The position numbers were made by a program, and so were the translations under genes. The notes below the pieces were generated by a model. The model was given only the letters and a program-made list of their open reading frames with translations, was not told the DNA's origin and ran no database searches. Below, in pieces: positions 32,901 to 44,800 of a stretch of 64,000 nt of DNA. Origin of the DNA: Limonium bicolor. Taxonomy: Eukaryota > Streptophyta > Magnoliopsida > Caryophyllales > Plumbaginaceae. The stretch is from NCBI GenBank assembly GCA_023374045.1, contig CM041779.1, positions 265,742,131 through 265,806,130 of the forward strand, in the 5' to 3' direction. Numbering within the stretch: the first letter of the stretch is position 1; each line of letters begins with the position of its first letter.

Positions 32901-35475
32901 TATTAACCCATATACTTTTGATATTTACCATTCCACCATCTATTTTTCTCCAAAGTGTCATAATGACATATTAACTATATATTATACATATATAGTTTAT
33001 TTTAATTCCAAAATCCACAAATAAATTCCTAAAAATTCCTAATAGCCCATGGGTGTTTAAAATACCATTTTACACCCTTAATTTTCGGTAATAACATATT
33101 CACCATATATGTCATAAAAATATTACCATAAGATACCTATCTTATTATACAACCTTAAATAAGTTATTTAACTTATCTAATTTGGTCAAAACCTAGCATA
33201 TGGTCAAGGTTGACCACCTTAATATTTCCTTGACCACCAATTCCTTATAATTACGGTTTAGTACCCAAACTTTCTAGAAATTACCATTTAACCCAAAAAC
33301 TTATAAAATCTTATAAACTTTATTTTAACTCCTTTTTAACTCTAATTTTCGGCCTTATTATTCTAAAGCCCCCAAATTTAATTTAATTACACTATAACCC
33401 CTTATTCATTTCGGTAATAATTATATACCACCTAAACTTAAATAAAAGCTTGTAAATGCATAAATAAAATGGCCTAAAATACATGGCCTTATTACAAACA
33501 TTGTCTTGCAAAATAAATTACACATAAATGTCCCAAAATACATATAAATTTCGGCCTCACCATATATTCTTCATTTATTTACCAAACTTCCACATAATGT
33601 CTTAAATTTGACAATTATGCTTGTTTAATTAGTTATAAAATTTATTAAACCATTCCTTAAACATTTTAAGGTCAAACAAGACCTTATTTTACCCTTCACT
33701 CACGGCAATTTAATTAGGAGTAGTTTAAGAACATATTAACTTAGCAAAGTTAATGTTTAAGTGATTTATACCTTGATTTAGCTTAGGTAATCCTTGTTTG
33801 GTTCGGCCACCTTAAGTAGAAATTCTCCACAGCTTGTTTTACATGTTTTCAAACAGAAAAACAAGGCCTAGTTAGTCTCCAAGCAAGATCTAACCATAAG
33901 AAGTAATTTAATGTAAGATTTAAGGCAAAAATCACCTTAAGAATGCAAGGAGAGTTCAAGATGGTTTCGACCTGAATCAAACACACCACAAGGTGTTAGA
34001 TCCACCATATTGACATAGGAAATAGCTAGATCTCGAAATGCTACCTTGTTATTAGGTTTTACCTTGGAAAAATGCCTTAAAAGGGGGTATTTCCTTTGTT
34101 CTCGGCCATCCTTGCTCCAAATGGCTTACCAACAGATTCCACATGAAAAGGAGAAGAAGATGAGGCTATGAGCAAAGTTCACAGCCGAATTTGAAGGGAA
34201 TCAAAAGTTATGAGCTTAAAGCACATTTTACCTTAAAATGAGATTTTGAGCAACCTTGGTCTCTAAACTTGTTTCATTCGAATTTTATTGATGTTCTAAC
34301 CTTATAACACTGAGAATAAGCCATAGGAAGTGATTAGTCACGAGATCTAAGCATAGGTGGTGAGGAGATGAAGAAAAGAGCCAAAAACAAGCCTTAAACC
34401 ATTAATTCGAAGCTTAGAAGTTAGGTTTACCTTCTTGGCTCATGGAGTTCGATGGAGAGAGCTTAGGAGAGCCTTAGAGAGCAGCTTCATCGGTTGGAAT
34501 GAAGCTAGGAGAGAGAAGAAGCTTGGTATTGGTATTATTTGCTTAGAAAATGTAATTTAGATTAGTTTAATGTCACATTATTGGAGGTGACTCATCAAAG
34601 GGATAAGGAGGGGACATGAGGTCGGCTGGTGGTTGAGAAAGGAAGGCTCCACCGAATTTTGAGGCTGGTGAGTCAAATAATGGAGTTAATGGAGTGAATA
34701 AACTATTATAAGGCAAAGTTAGTCCTTAATTTAAGGAAGCTTTTGGAATCTTGCTTATTTAATGTGCAAGTCACGAAATGGGAGCCTCCTAAGCTTGTAT
34801 ATGCCGATCTCACTTGGTCTAAGGGGTCAACTTTGACCTCTTGACCAATCTTAGTCAATGTTGACTCATGTGGGCCCCCTTTTAGGGTTTTTATTAATAT
34901 TAATATTATATTTGTAAAAATTTGTAAAATTTGGAATTAAATTCCTAATATGATATAATGTGATATAATATCATATTTAAAGATATTTATAACCTTTTAG
35001 CCCATTAAACAATTCAGAAGACAATCTCACAAAAACGTGCTTTAAGGAGTTTTAGCGCACATTTTGTGTTGCCTGGTGTTTCTGAGCTTAGTTTTCTTTG
35101 ACAACGGTTTTGTTGTGTCCCTTACATGATATTTGATCATGGTATCCAATTTTATATCATTTAGAGGCCATTAGATTTTTAAGGTTTCTTAGAGCACCTT
35201 TTTGCTCTATTTGACCTTGAAGCATGTAAGTGCTTGTTCTTTCTGTTAGAGTGTTTTCCACAGTTATATATGTTTAATATTATGTTAATAAACTTAGGAC
35301 AAATTTTTAGGTCCTAAGAAGTTCATTTGGGTATTTATTTACCCTTAACAGTCAAAGGTGCAACATCTTGTTTTGTGTTGACCACTGTTGTTCTCAGTTG
35401 ACTTTTAAGGCATGTTTAGGCCTTATTTAATGTGATTAATATTTAACCCATGTTTTATGAATTTGGGGTATTTCA
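29997..35475 (-). repeat. 5' LTR of element G (5479 bp)
   Basis: Same ends as its partner (plus strand TGTAACACCCC...GGGGTATTTCA). It is followed by the target duplication CCATT and then A's protease. The stem-loop copy is at 30109-30130. Confidence 0.95.
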
Positions 35476-35480
35476 CCATT

Positions 35481-35690
35481 GGTTAGGGACTCTCTATGCT
35501 TTTGAATTCTGTCTGTAAAGCTAGTCTTGTATTAGTCAAGAATAGGATACTGTGTGCTGACCTCATCCCGATGGAGATGACTTCTTTTGATGTGATCCTG
35601 GGCATGAATTGGCTTGCTGCGCACCATGCCCACATCGATTGTGCTGCTTCGAGAGTCACCTTTGAGGAGCGGGTCAGCCCCGTTTGATTG
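35481..35690 (+). pseudogene. Protease of A, right half
   Basis: Continues the protease interrupted at 19910. LCADLIPMEMTSFDVILGMN and WLAAHHAHIDCAASRVTF are the typical C-terminal half of a Gypsy protease. It ends in a frame shift into the RT region near 35685. Confidence 0.88.
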
Positions 35691-36780
35691 TAGCAGGGAA
35701 TGGACTCCCGTGCTCGCCGCCAGTCATATTAGCGATGCAGGCGTTCCGCTTTCTGAGGAAAGGATGCCAGGGATATCTGTGCTACATCCCTGAGGTTCGC
35801 AAGGATGCAAAGTTGGAGGAGATTCCAGTAGTCAGAGACTTCCCAGATGTGTTCCAGGATGACGTACCTGGGCTTCCCCCTGTTAGAGAGGTGGAGTTCT
35901 CGATCGAGCTCGCACCTGAAACTCAGCCGATTTCTAAGGCCCCATACCGGATGGCGCCTGCTGAGCTTTAGGAGTTGAAGGTCCAGTTGCAGGAGCTGCT
36001 GGATAAGGGCTTCATTCGCCCGAGTGTGTCGCCTTGGGGAGCACCAGTGTTGTTTGTAAAGAGGAAGGACGGTAGCATGCGGCTGTGCATTGACTATAGG
36101 GAGCTCAACAAGGTTACCATTAAGAATTGGTATCCTCTCCCGCGCATAGATGACTTGTTCGACCAGTTAGCAGGAGCTAAGGTGTTTTCGAAGATCGATC
36201 TGAGGTCGGGATATCATCAGTTGAGGATTAAGGCACGACGTGCCTAAGTCCGCTTTCAGGACTCGTTATGGACACTACGAGTTCCTAGTGATGCCATTTG
36301 GTCTGACGAATGCGCCTTCTGTATTTATGGACATGATGAACCGGGTGTTCAAGCCGTTTTGGACTAGTTCGTTGTGGTGTTTATTGATGACATCTTGGTG
36401 TATTCCAAGAGTGCTGAGGAGCACGAGGAGCATTTGAGGACCGTTCTCCAGACTCTGAGGGAGAACGAGCTGTATGCGAAGCTGAAGAAGTGTGAGTTCT
36501 GATTGGACCAGGTGGTATTCTTGGGACATGTGGTCTCTAAGGATGGTATCTCCGTGGATCCGGAGAAGATTCGAGTTATTACTGAGTGGGCCAGGCCTAC
36601 TAATGTTGGGGATATTCGTAGCTTCCTTGGATTGGCGGGCTATTACCGCAAGTTTGTGGAGGGCTTCTCCAAGTTGGTGATTCCGTTGACTCGTCTGCTT
36701 CAGAAGGATGTGAAGTTCGAGTGGAGCGATGCCTGTGAGCAGTGTTTTCTGGAGCTGAAGAAGAGGTTGACTACTGCGCC
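35691..36780 (+). pseudogene. Reverse transcriptase of A, frame-broken
   Basis: Motifs in order: VVRDFPDVFQDDVPGLPP, then [67 protein letters not shown] (catalytic FIDD at 36380-36391), [13 protein letters not shown] and [18 protein letters not shown]. It copies element RNA to DNA in the particle. Breaks include a TAG at 35969, a TGA replacing a Trp in the CEFWL-type motif near 36498, and shifts near 36236 and 36363. Confidence 0.95.
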
Positions 36781-37085
36781 GATCTTGACTCTTCCAGAGG
36801 GGACCGAGGGCCTGGAGGTTTTCTGTGATGCGTTCCATAGGGGACTTGGATGTGTTCTGATGCAGCAGGGGAAGGTGGTTGCATATGGCTCTCGTCAGCT
36901 TAAGCCATATGAGAAAAACTACCCGACCCACGATCTGGAGCTAGCTGCTGTGGTGTTTGCTCTGAAGATTTGGAGGCACTATCTGTATGGAGCAGCGTGC
37001 CAAGTTTATACGGACCACAAGAGCTCAAGTATCTGTTCACTCAGAAGGAGTTGAAACTTGAGGCATAGGAGGTGGCTGGGTTATT
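36781..37085 (+). pseudogene. RNase H of A
   Basis: [20 protein letters not shown] (the family usually has Ser where Phe stands), [52 protein letters not shown]. These carry the D, E and D of the Gypsy RNase H core. It would remove RNA from the RNA-DNA hybrid. A shift near 37020 breaks the end. Confidence 0.92.
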
Positions 37086-37329
37086 GCATGATTATGATCT
37101 GGAATCCTCTACCATCCTGGTAGAGCGAATGTTGTGCTGATGCGCTCAGTAAGGAGGGGTCCGTCTGGGTGACCGTCTGTGCTTTGTCTGGTGTGCAGAG
37201 GTCTGCGCTGGAGTTGCAGCGCATGGGTATCTGGGTCGTCCGACCAGAGAGATCTGGGATGTTAGCAGCATTACAGATTCAGCCTACCTTGATCGACAAG
37301 ATCAAGGCCAGTCAGGAGCTTGATGTCAG

Positions 37330-38515
37330 TTGGGGAAGATCAGAGATGAGATAGCTGCGGGTCAGGAGTCTGAGTTCAGGGTTTCAGAGGATGGCTGTCT
37401 GAGGTTCCGAGACCGCGTCTGTGTGCCTGCTGACGATGCTTTGAGACGTGAGATCATGCAGGAGGCTCATGGAGCTCCTTACTCGGTGCACCCAGGTGGT
37501 GTGAAGATGTACCGGGACTACGTGAGACATTTTGGTGGAGCAACATGAAGAGGGACATCTCCGACTTTGTATCCAGATGTAGGACCTGTCAGCAGGTCAA
37601 GGCAGAGCATCAGAGACCAGCTGGTTTGCTTCAGCCTCTTCCCGTTCCGGAGTGGAAGTGGGAGAGCGTCGGTATGGATTTTGTTATGGGACTGCCTAAG
37701 ACTCCGAGGGGTTTTGATGCAGTTTGGGTCATTGTGGACCGGCTCACGAAGAGCGCTCACTTCCTACCTGTCAGGAAGACCTTCAGTTTGCACCGCTTGG
37801 CTCAGTTATATGTGGATGAGATAGTGCGTCTGCACGGAGTTCCAGCTTCGATTGTGTCTGACAGAGATCCGAGGTTTGTGTCCAGATTCTGGCAGAGTTT
37901 GCATCAGGCTTTGGGGACGAAGTTGTCTTTCAGTTCAGCTTATCATCCTCAGTCAGATGGTCAGACAGAGAGGACGAATCAGGTTCTTGAGGACATGCTC
38001 AGAGCATGTGTGTTGGACTTCGGGGGCAGCTGGGATCAGCACGTTGCACTGATAGAGTTTGCGTATAATAACAGCTTTCAGACCAGTATCGGGATGGCTC
38101 CGTTTGAGGCCTTGTATGGCAGGAGGTGTAGATCACCCATCTGTTGGGATGATCTGAAGGAGAGAGCTGTGATTGGTCCAGACTTAGTTCAGGATGCTGT
38201 GGGCAAGATTCAGTCTATCAGAGAGCGTCTGCTTGTGGCTCAGAGTCGTCAGAAGAGTTACGCCGATCAGAGGAGATGACCTCTAGAGTTTGAGGTGGGC
38301 GGCCATGTGTATCTGAGGGTTTCTCCGGTTCGTGGAGTTGTCCGGTTTAGGAAGAGAGGCAAGCTTAGCCCTCGTTTTGTGGGTCCTTTTGAGATCTTGG
38401 AGAGGATCGGACCGGTTGCCTATCGTCTGGCTTTGCCTCCATCGTTAGCAGCAGTGCACAGTGTCTTCCACGTTTCCATGCTGAGGAAGTATATTCCGGA
38501 CCATCTCATGTGATT
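37330..38515 (+). pseudogene. Integrase of A
   Basis: The N-terminal HHCC zinc region is seen as the H of EAHGAPYSVHPG and CRTCQQVKAEHQRP, with a break near 37545. The catalytic core has D in VGMDFVMGLP, D in VSDRDPRF and E in GQTERTNQV, with 35 residues between the second and third, the expected D-D35-E. The C-terminal part has [20 protein letters not shown] and [14 protein letters not shown]. It inserts element DNA into the genome. A TGA at 38277 stands where related elements have Arg (CGA), a likely methyl-C loss. Confidence 0.95.
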
Positions 38516-38519
38516 GACT

Positions 38520-38716
38520 TCAGTCCGCTTCAGTTGAGGGAGGACTTCACGTTTGAGGCAGTTCCTTTGAGGATTTTAGCGCGGGATGTCCGCAAGCTCA
38601 GGAGTAAGACCATGCCCTTGGTGAAGGTGCAGTGGTCGGGGCAGTCCGAGGAAGAGGCGACCTGGGAGGTCGAAAGCGAAGTTCATTCCAAGTTTCCCGC
38701 TCTCTTCGAGCAGTAG
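38520..38716 (+). pseudogene. Chromodomain of A
   Basis: FEAVPLRILARDVRKLRSKT then PLVKVQWSGQSEEEATWEVE, the C-terminal chromodomain of plant chromoviruses. It is thought to direct integration to heterochromatin. A TGA after DHLM separates it from the integrase; the TAG at 38714 is the natural end of pol, followed by the PPT. Confidence 0.88.
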
Positions 38717-38740
38717 GTATGTTTAATTTCGAGGACGAAA

Positions 38741-38757
38741 TTCTTTTAAGGGGGAGG
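38741..38757 (+). other. Polypurine tract of A
   Basis: GAGGACGAAATTCTTTTAAG followed by GGGGAGGTGA and the LTR start TGTTATAACC at 38761. Confidence 0.85.
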
Positions 38758-38760
38758 TGA

Positions 38761-40956
38761 TGTTATAACCCAAAGTTCGTTACATTCTTTATTTCGTTCC
38801 ACGTTATCCTAAGTTAACTTACTTTACTTAGGACAAGGAAGTCCTTCTTAAAGAAGTTGAGGACGAGGAGGTCATTTGTTTTTCCATCAGTTTAATCAGG
38901 TGAGGAGGATAATACCCTTAATTTATTTTTTTTCCTCACTAATTATCCTCTCTTCTAATCACGTTTCCACGACGTTTATTCTTTCCCCTCACTCTGTCAG
39001 TTTTGAAATATCGTCAATACGCTCCTCTCTTCTCCGTTCTCTCTCTTCCAAAGTACGTTCAATCAAGTGCCCAAGTTCTGCTGTGGTGTTCTTACAATTC
39101 GAGTTCTGCTGCGGATTCTTCTCGTCGTTGCACTCTGGTTCAGGTTAAGGTAAGGGGCGGTTGTTCTTGTGTAAATTATGCAATTGGGAAGCCAACTCTC
39201 TTCTGATTTAGGTTTCTACAGTCTGATTGTCAGGATCGTCAATCCTTCTGCGTGGCTATGTTCGGACTCCCCTCTGCGATTCCTTGGCTATTGATTCAGG
39301 TACGGATTGTGATTTCGTGGGCAATGGCAGTTTCTGATTTGGGAATTGGGTTCTGATTTCGGTCTGTTATTTAGTTGTGAGTTGGAGTGAATGTTTGGTG
39401 TAATTGTCGTTCTGCATCCGGGAATTTTGTTCATTGGTCGGCTCTGCTGTTCGGATTGTGGGTCGTCTCTGCTGTATTCGAGGTAGGTGGCTTTCGGATT
39501 CGATCCGTATGTTCAGCTTGGGGAGTTGGGGTTCTGCAAATTAACTCAATGATTTGATCTTGTGTTTGTGTGTGGTTCATGTCTGTTTAATGCCATTTCA
39601 ATGGATTAAACCCCCAAGGTTGTTTTGTAAATGTGTGTGTTGATTTGAATAAGTTTTGTGCTTCTGTTCGTGCTAAATTCGCTTCTGTTTGCTGAGTTTT
39701 TCGGTATGTCTGAACGTCTGTCCGAGCTTTGACGTTGGACATACCCTGTTGCGCTTTCAATTTCTAAAGTCTTCGCTGTGTCTGAACTTCCGTCCGAGCT
39801 TTGAAGTTCGGACACAGCCTTCTGCTTTCTCTGATTTGGCTTCGACTTGTGTCCGAACATTGATGTCCGGACGCAAGTTCGGACTCTACACGTTCTGATT
39901 TCCGAAGAACGTCCGAACATCCGTCCGAACTTGGATGTTCGGACATCTCTGACTTTTGTTCTGTTTTGAAGTTCGACCTGTGTCCGAACTTCGTAGTTCG
40001 GACACATGTTCGGACATCTGCCTGATTTCGACTTCTGAGTCTCGACTTGTGTCCGAACATTGATGTCCGGACACAAGTTCGGACATGCCTCTGTTTTGAC
40101 AATAACTTGCTCGTTTGAGCTCCGTTTTGACTTCCGTTTGCGGGGTTGGATTCCCCATCTGATTTCCAAGCCATCTATGTGCTTTCTGGTGCCTTTGGTG
40201 CACATATGCTTATCTGTATTTAAGCTTCTGTTTTGGGACCTAGTTATCTTTGTGCCTGAGCCTTTGGATGGCTGGTTACGCTGTCTCGTAGCGCGCTATG
40301 TAGGATCCTTCTGTTCACGGGTGATGTTCCCCATTCTGTTCACGGGTGTTTACACCTCTGTTTACGAGTGAGGTTTCCTCGTTCTGTTCACGAGCTGGTT
40401 GCTCGTTCTGTCTGTATGCTGTGATCACTAGTGTCCCACTCTGTTTTCTGCTTCTGTCTGCTTCTGCTCTGTTTAGTCCCTTAACGATTGGACTTCTGTT
40501 TCTGATTTCAGACACGTTTATGGATTCTTGGACTCCTTCTGATTTGTCAATATTCTGTAAATGTTTTGAGCATGCTGGTTGATGAAGTGGTCATCTACTG
40601 GGCATAGTTGTGTGCTCATTCCCCTACTTCTAACGCTTTTGCAGATTGATTAGCGAGGATCGTCTCCCCTCAGCTTCTGGAGTTTAGTTGCTTCGTTATT
40701 TAGCTTCTTTGAGACCTTTGTATTGAATTTGAGCCTTTGGGCATATTTCGTTAGCTTCCGGTTTTGACATCTGTTTGGTGGGTTTGTAATGACTTTTGGG
40801 ATGTTACGACATCATTTGATTATACTTTATTTAAGTATTCCGTTTGGGCCTTATTTGTTATCTGTTTAAGTTTGCTTATTAGAGTCTTGCGTTATTATGT
40901 AATAATACGCGGCGTGTAATACCCCTAACTCCTAGGCCAGTGTTGGGGGTGTTACA
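38761..40956 (+). repeat. 3' LTR of element A (2196 bp)
   Basis: Pairs with 16367-18552. Substitutions against the 5' LTR are largely C/T changes, as expected from loss of methylated C. The inverted-repeat array is at about 39703-40086. Confidence 0.95.
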
Positions 40957-41118
40957 CATGTGTTTCACATTTCTCAGCTAAGGCAGTATGTACCTCACCC
41001 ATCACATATCTTAGAGCCCGAGACACTTGAGCTAGATCCTACGCTTAGATATGAGGATACCCCAGTTCGTATTTTAGAAGACTTCATGCGAGACAAGTAT
41101 CCAGCACTTTTCTCTTAG
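40957..41118 (+). pseudogene. Integrase C-terminal fragment of B, right part
   Basis: After the right target duplication of A, the line continues as CVFHISQLRQYVPHPSHIL-type sequence (VFHISQLRQYV, then EPETLELDPTLRYEDTPVRI, FMRDKYPALFS) and stops with TAG at 41116. This is the usual end of a Gypsy integrase without a clear chromodomain. Confidence 0.88.
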
Positions 41119-41147
41119 TTTTGTGTATACTTGTGGGGGGTACGTGG

Positions 41148-41173
41148 GCGTAACCCTTTTTAAGGGGGGTAGA
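41148..41173 (+). other. Internal polypurine tract (PPT1) of B
   Basis: CGTGGGCGTAACCCTTTTTA then AGGGGGGTAGAGC, 30 bp after the integrase stop. Position and sequence match a normal PPT, but the LTR begins only 680 bp later. Confidence 0.65.
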
Positions 41174-41275
41174 GCACCACATGCGACTTGCATATCGGTA
41201 GTCTATACTGGTTTAGTATTTGGTGTTTGTGTTTGATTGTTATGCATGTGTGCAATTGGTTGAATGGTTATGGAT

Positions 41276-41442
41276 GTGTTCTATGTAACACCTGGTTATT
41301 GATATGTCCTATGTGACACTTGGATGTTTATTGATATGCCCTATGTGACACTTGGATGGTTATTGTTGTGTCCTATGTGACACTTGAATGGTTACGGTTG
41401 TGTTCTATGTAACACTTGGTATTGATGTGTTCTATGTAACAC
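41276..41442 (+). repeat. Six-unit inverted-repeat array behind PPT1 in B
   Basis: Units of GTGTT-ctatgt-AACAC or GTGTC-ctatgt-GACAC type start at 41276, 41304, 41336, 41368, 41400 and 41427 (spacing 27-32 bp). Arms change together (TT/AA against TC/GA); one unit (41336) is mismatched. They are linked by TTGGATGGTTATTG-like spacers. Confidence 0.8.
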
Positions 41443-41524
41443 TTGGATGGTTAATAAAAGTACACTTATTTATTTTACAGTAGATTCATTCCTATTGCAA
41501 TCACACAAGAGATTTACTGCCAAG

Positions 41525-41580
41525 GGTTTACGCCTCTGCACTCTGTAGAACTGAGTGTTTTGGTATTGCACTTGTGCAGT
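41525..41580 (+). other. 56-bp block shared with element G
   Basis: TTTACGCCTCTGCACTCTGT, CTGAGTGTTTTGGT and TTGCACTTGTGCAGT match the reverse complement of 26599-26652 in G almost base for base. In B it lies after PPT1; in G it lies before PPT1. Confidence 0.6.
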
Positions 41581-41837
41581 GATGACCTAGTGGGATAACT
41601 AGGAAGTTGGGACACTTATTTGCTTTACAGTATTTATCAAGTTACTTATGTTGTGATACATTGGTTATCACGAACAAAGGATATGTGTTATTCGAGTTAC
41701 ATACACTCGGATTACAGATAGAATATAGAGGTGTCAATATAGTATTGATACCCAGAATGATAAGTATACAAGGAATAGATACGAGGAACTTGATTCCATA
41801 GGATGAATAAGTATAAGTTATGACTTCGGGACGAAGT

Positions 41838-41856
41838 CCTTTTAAAGGGGGTAGAC
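41838..41856 (+). other. Polypurine tract (PPT2) of B
   Basis: Inverted-repeat box GACTTCGGGACGAAGTC (41822-41838) then CTTTTAAAGGGGGTAGAC, directly before the LTR start TGAAATACCCC at 41857. Confidence 0.78.
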
Positions 41857-44800
41857 TGAAATACCCCTAACCTTTATATAATTAAATAATGGTAAATAAA
41901 TATTATTTAAGGGATTATTAAACCCTAAGAAAGCATATAAACACTTAGGCGTTAAAAACGTACCTAAACTCTTTAAGGTAAAAAACGTGCGCTAAAGCCA
42001 ACCTTAAGCTAACAAAGTTATATAAGCTATAAACCTCATATGAAGGTAACCTAGGATCATTATATGACCTTTGGAATACAGGACCTCATCTAAAATGGTG
42101 TAAAAATATAGAATGCTCGGGAGTTCCATTAAGGGCCCTAAAGTCCCGAAAGTCACGAAAATACTTTCTAGGAAGGTGTAAAGCATTACACTTAATTCCA
42201 AAGCACCATAACACTTTATTAAATATATAAGATGAAGTCCTCATGAGAAATTCTCAGTTAAACGCAAAGCGCTCGGAGGTTCCCGGCGAGGGCCCGATAA
42301 ACCCCTAGGAATGCCCCGGAGGAGTGCCAAGGTGGTACAAAGTCCAATAAAAATCATTCTTAGAGTTCATAAAAATTATTCATCATTCTAAAGAGAATAC
42401 TCGAGCTACTTTTTCAAAAATAAACAAAGTGCTCAGGGGAATTTCTTAACGCTCCTTTTTGCCCCGGGAGTGTCCCGGTAGCCCGGAAATTATGTCTTGA
42501 GTTGATATAACCCCATATAAACTCAATGTAACACCTTAACATATTATTATTGACTGTTAAAAATTTTTATAAACACTTGGAACTCATAGCGACTACTTAT
42601 TTTCTAAAATATCCTTAAAGCACAAAAATACCTTCGGGTGTCACAAAAAATGTGTTTTACGCAATTGCCTTGAAGTTTTTGAGGAGCCACAAGTTGATAT
42701 ATTAAAAGGGGATAAACTTACCATCTAAATCAATTAATGCCAGTACTAAATTAATAGTACAAGTGGGGGCGATTTTTAAGTCAAAAAGGTACCTAAAATC
42801 AGCATTTTTACCTTAGAACTTTCATCCTTTACCTTGGTATAAATGTACCAATTCAATGTTGTGACTTATAACATGTTATAATACGGTCTTAATACAATAT
42901 AGTGTGACAGGAATCAAATTAAAAATCAGTCCCATTTGACTCTATAGTGGGCGCTATTTAGGGTATATTTGACTTGGATTTTAGCTCAAAAATTGCCTTA
43001 TGGAATGGTGACTCATCTAGCATGTGCCATATGATAATGTGTCAATTAATTCCAGTCAATTGAATCCTTCATTACCGTAAGTCCTGCAAGGAAATAAGAG
43101 GAGATTAGCTTATACAAAAGCAATGAAATTAAAATACATAAAAGGACAACCTAGATATACTATACATGTGCAAGAAAACAAACAAAAACATCCCATGTTA
43201 CTACCTTGTGGCTGCCGATTTCACATGAATAAAGGAGGTTGATTACCTTACAATAATCAAATAAGACATATACCTACTAAGCTAGCTTCCTATGTCTAAA
43301 ATGACAAAATCAATGACATGTTACATCACTACATTATTGATTTCAAGGGGAAAAGAACAAGTTTGTTGATTGCTCTAAAATTAATCAAATAAGACACCTA
43401 GCAATCTTGCAAGTTCTTATGTTCAAAAGACAAAGAAGAAATCATTTCCCACTCATACATACACTACCGTAAATGACTAAGAAGAAGACAACAATTAACA
43501 TAGAATTATACTTAGAAAATTCAAAAAAAACACCTACCTACATTTGCTCTTGTCCTCTTCTTTCAAATTGTCAAACAAAGACTCCTTATTCTCTTGCCAA
43601 TCAGCCGAGAGAGCCTTAATTATGGGCATATTCTTGAGCCAAACAAACAACTAATAAACAAAGGAAAGACTAAACAATTTGACAACTATTGGGTCAAATA
43701 ATTCTACCCTTGCCTTCCTTATTTCCTACGTAAGTTAGGCTTCATTCTTTCCTTGCCATTCACCAGCCGATTGTGTAAGACCTCTCAACTCTCTCTTTTC
43801 TTCTTCATTTGTTAGTTAATTCCTTAGAGCATCAAAGCTCCATTAATGGTGTTTTAAGCTCTAACACCATTTCTATGTAATTTCCTAGTTAATCTACTAA
43901 GTCTTGAAGCAAGAAATCATCCTAGCAACCCTTACAATTTTCGCCAAGCTTAAGTGTTCCAAGGAGATTCCTAGATTCAACAACAACACAAGGAACAACA
44001 AGATCAAGTTAAGGTATATTTTCATGTTGAAATCCTAAATAAATTCCTTAAGGTTATTACCGAAAATTTAGAACTTCTAAATCTATATTTTGTTCATTAT
44101 TTCATGAAGGAAACTTGGATCTACAATCATCCCAAGGTGTATCAAAAATACCTTGTGAAATACCTAAGGTAAACTCTTGTAAAACTACTCCAAATCTTAT
44201 TTATAAATCCTGTTAGAAGTCTAACAAATGGATCTCTTAAATATGTGCAAGGAGGCCAAATTCTCTTCATCAAAATAGCATTAGAAGAGCTTGGAATTCA
44301 AGGATAAATCAAGTACAAGAATTATCTTGATTTAAGGAGTAAGTTATATGATTAAGGTTTTATAATTTTAAGTTTGGTTTAAGCTTCAAACTTTGGTATA
44401 AAAATATTGTATAACCTTTAAATAAATTAAGGCTGAAAACATTGAGTTATAATATCAAGAAAAAATGTATAACATATAAGGTAAGATTATTACTTAAAGG
44501 TATATATTTGTGTCACAAAAATTAATTATGTTACACATATAATTAAACCGAATGGTCTAAGAATTAAATTTTCTATTTTGAGTTTATAATCATTCTAAGT
44601 CATTAGCATAATTTTTAGAAGTGTTATATGGCTTATATACATTTATAAGTACATATTATGAAGTTAAATCAAGTTTTAAAAACTATATAGTAAAGTATTA
44701 TTAAAGCCGAGAATGAAATGTGTTAATTGGTGATTTTTGAAGTATATAAGTATATTAGCTTATATTATAAATTTTGGGAACATTAAAATAGCTACAAGTA

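Larger units (their letters stand above)
19911..35475 (-). mobile_element. Element G: gag-only LTR retrotransposon with 5.5 kb LTRs
   Basis: Two near-identical long LTRs (19911-25400 and 29997-35475) flank a 4.6 kb internal region. On the minus strand the order is LTR, PBS, gag with three intron-like insertions, a short relic ORF, untranslated DNA, PPT1, PPT2, LTR. The target duplication CCATT is perfect on both sides (19906-19910, 35476-35480), so the whole 15.6 kb unit was inserted in one event. No protease, RT, RNase H or integrase is seen, so it must have been mobilised in trans. Confidence 0.93.
16367..40956 (+). mobile_element. Element A: Tekay/Del-like chromovirus (Ty3/Gypsy)
   Basis: LTRs of 2186 and 2196 bp (TGTTATAACC...GGTGTTACA), PBS for initiator tRNA-Met, and gag, protease, RT, RNase H, integrase and chromodomain in Gypsy order, PPT before the 3' LTR. 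About 9.0 kb once inserted element G is discounted. It sits in B's integrase coding sequence. The left target duplication is CAATG (16362-16366); the right copy reads CATG (40957-40960), one base short. All coding parts have shifts or stops, so it is probably inactive, with the caveat that single-base indels are suspiciously common in this window. Confidence 0.93.

Noticed and set aside
36275..36931. 218-codon minus-strand frame opposite the RT of A
   Set aside because: Antisense shadow of conserved RT codons on the plus strand.
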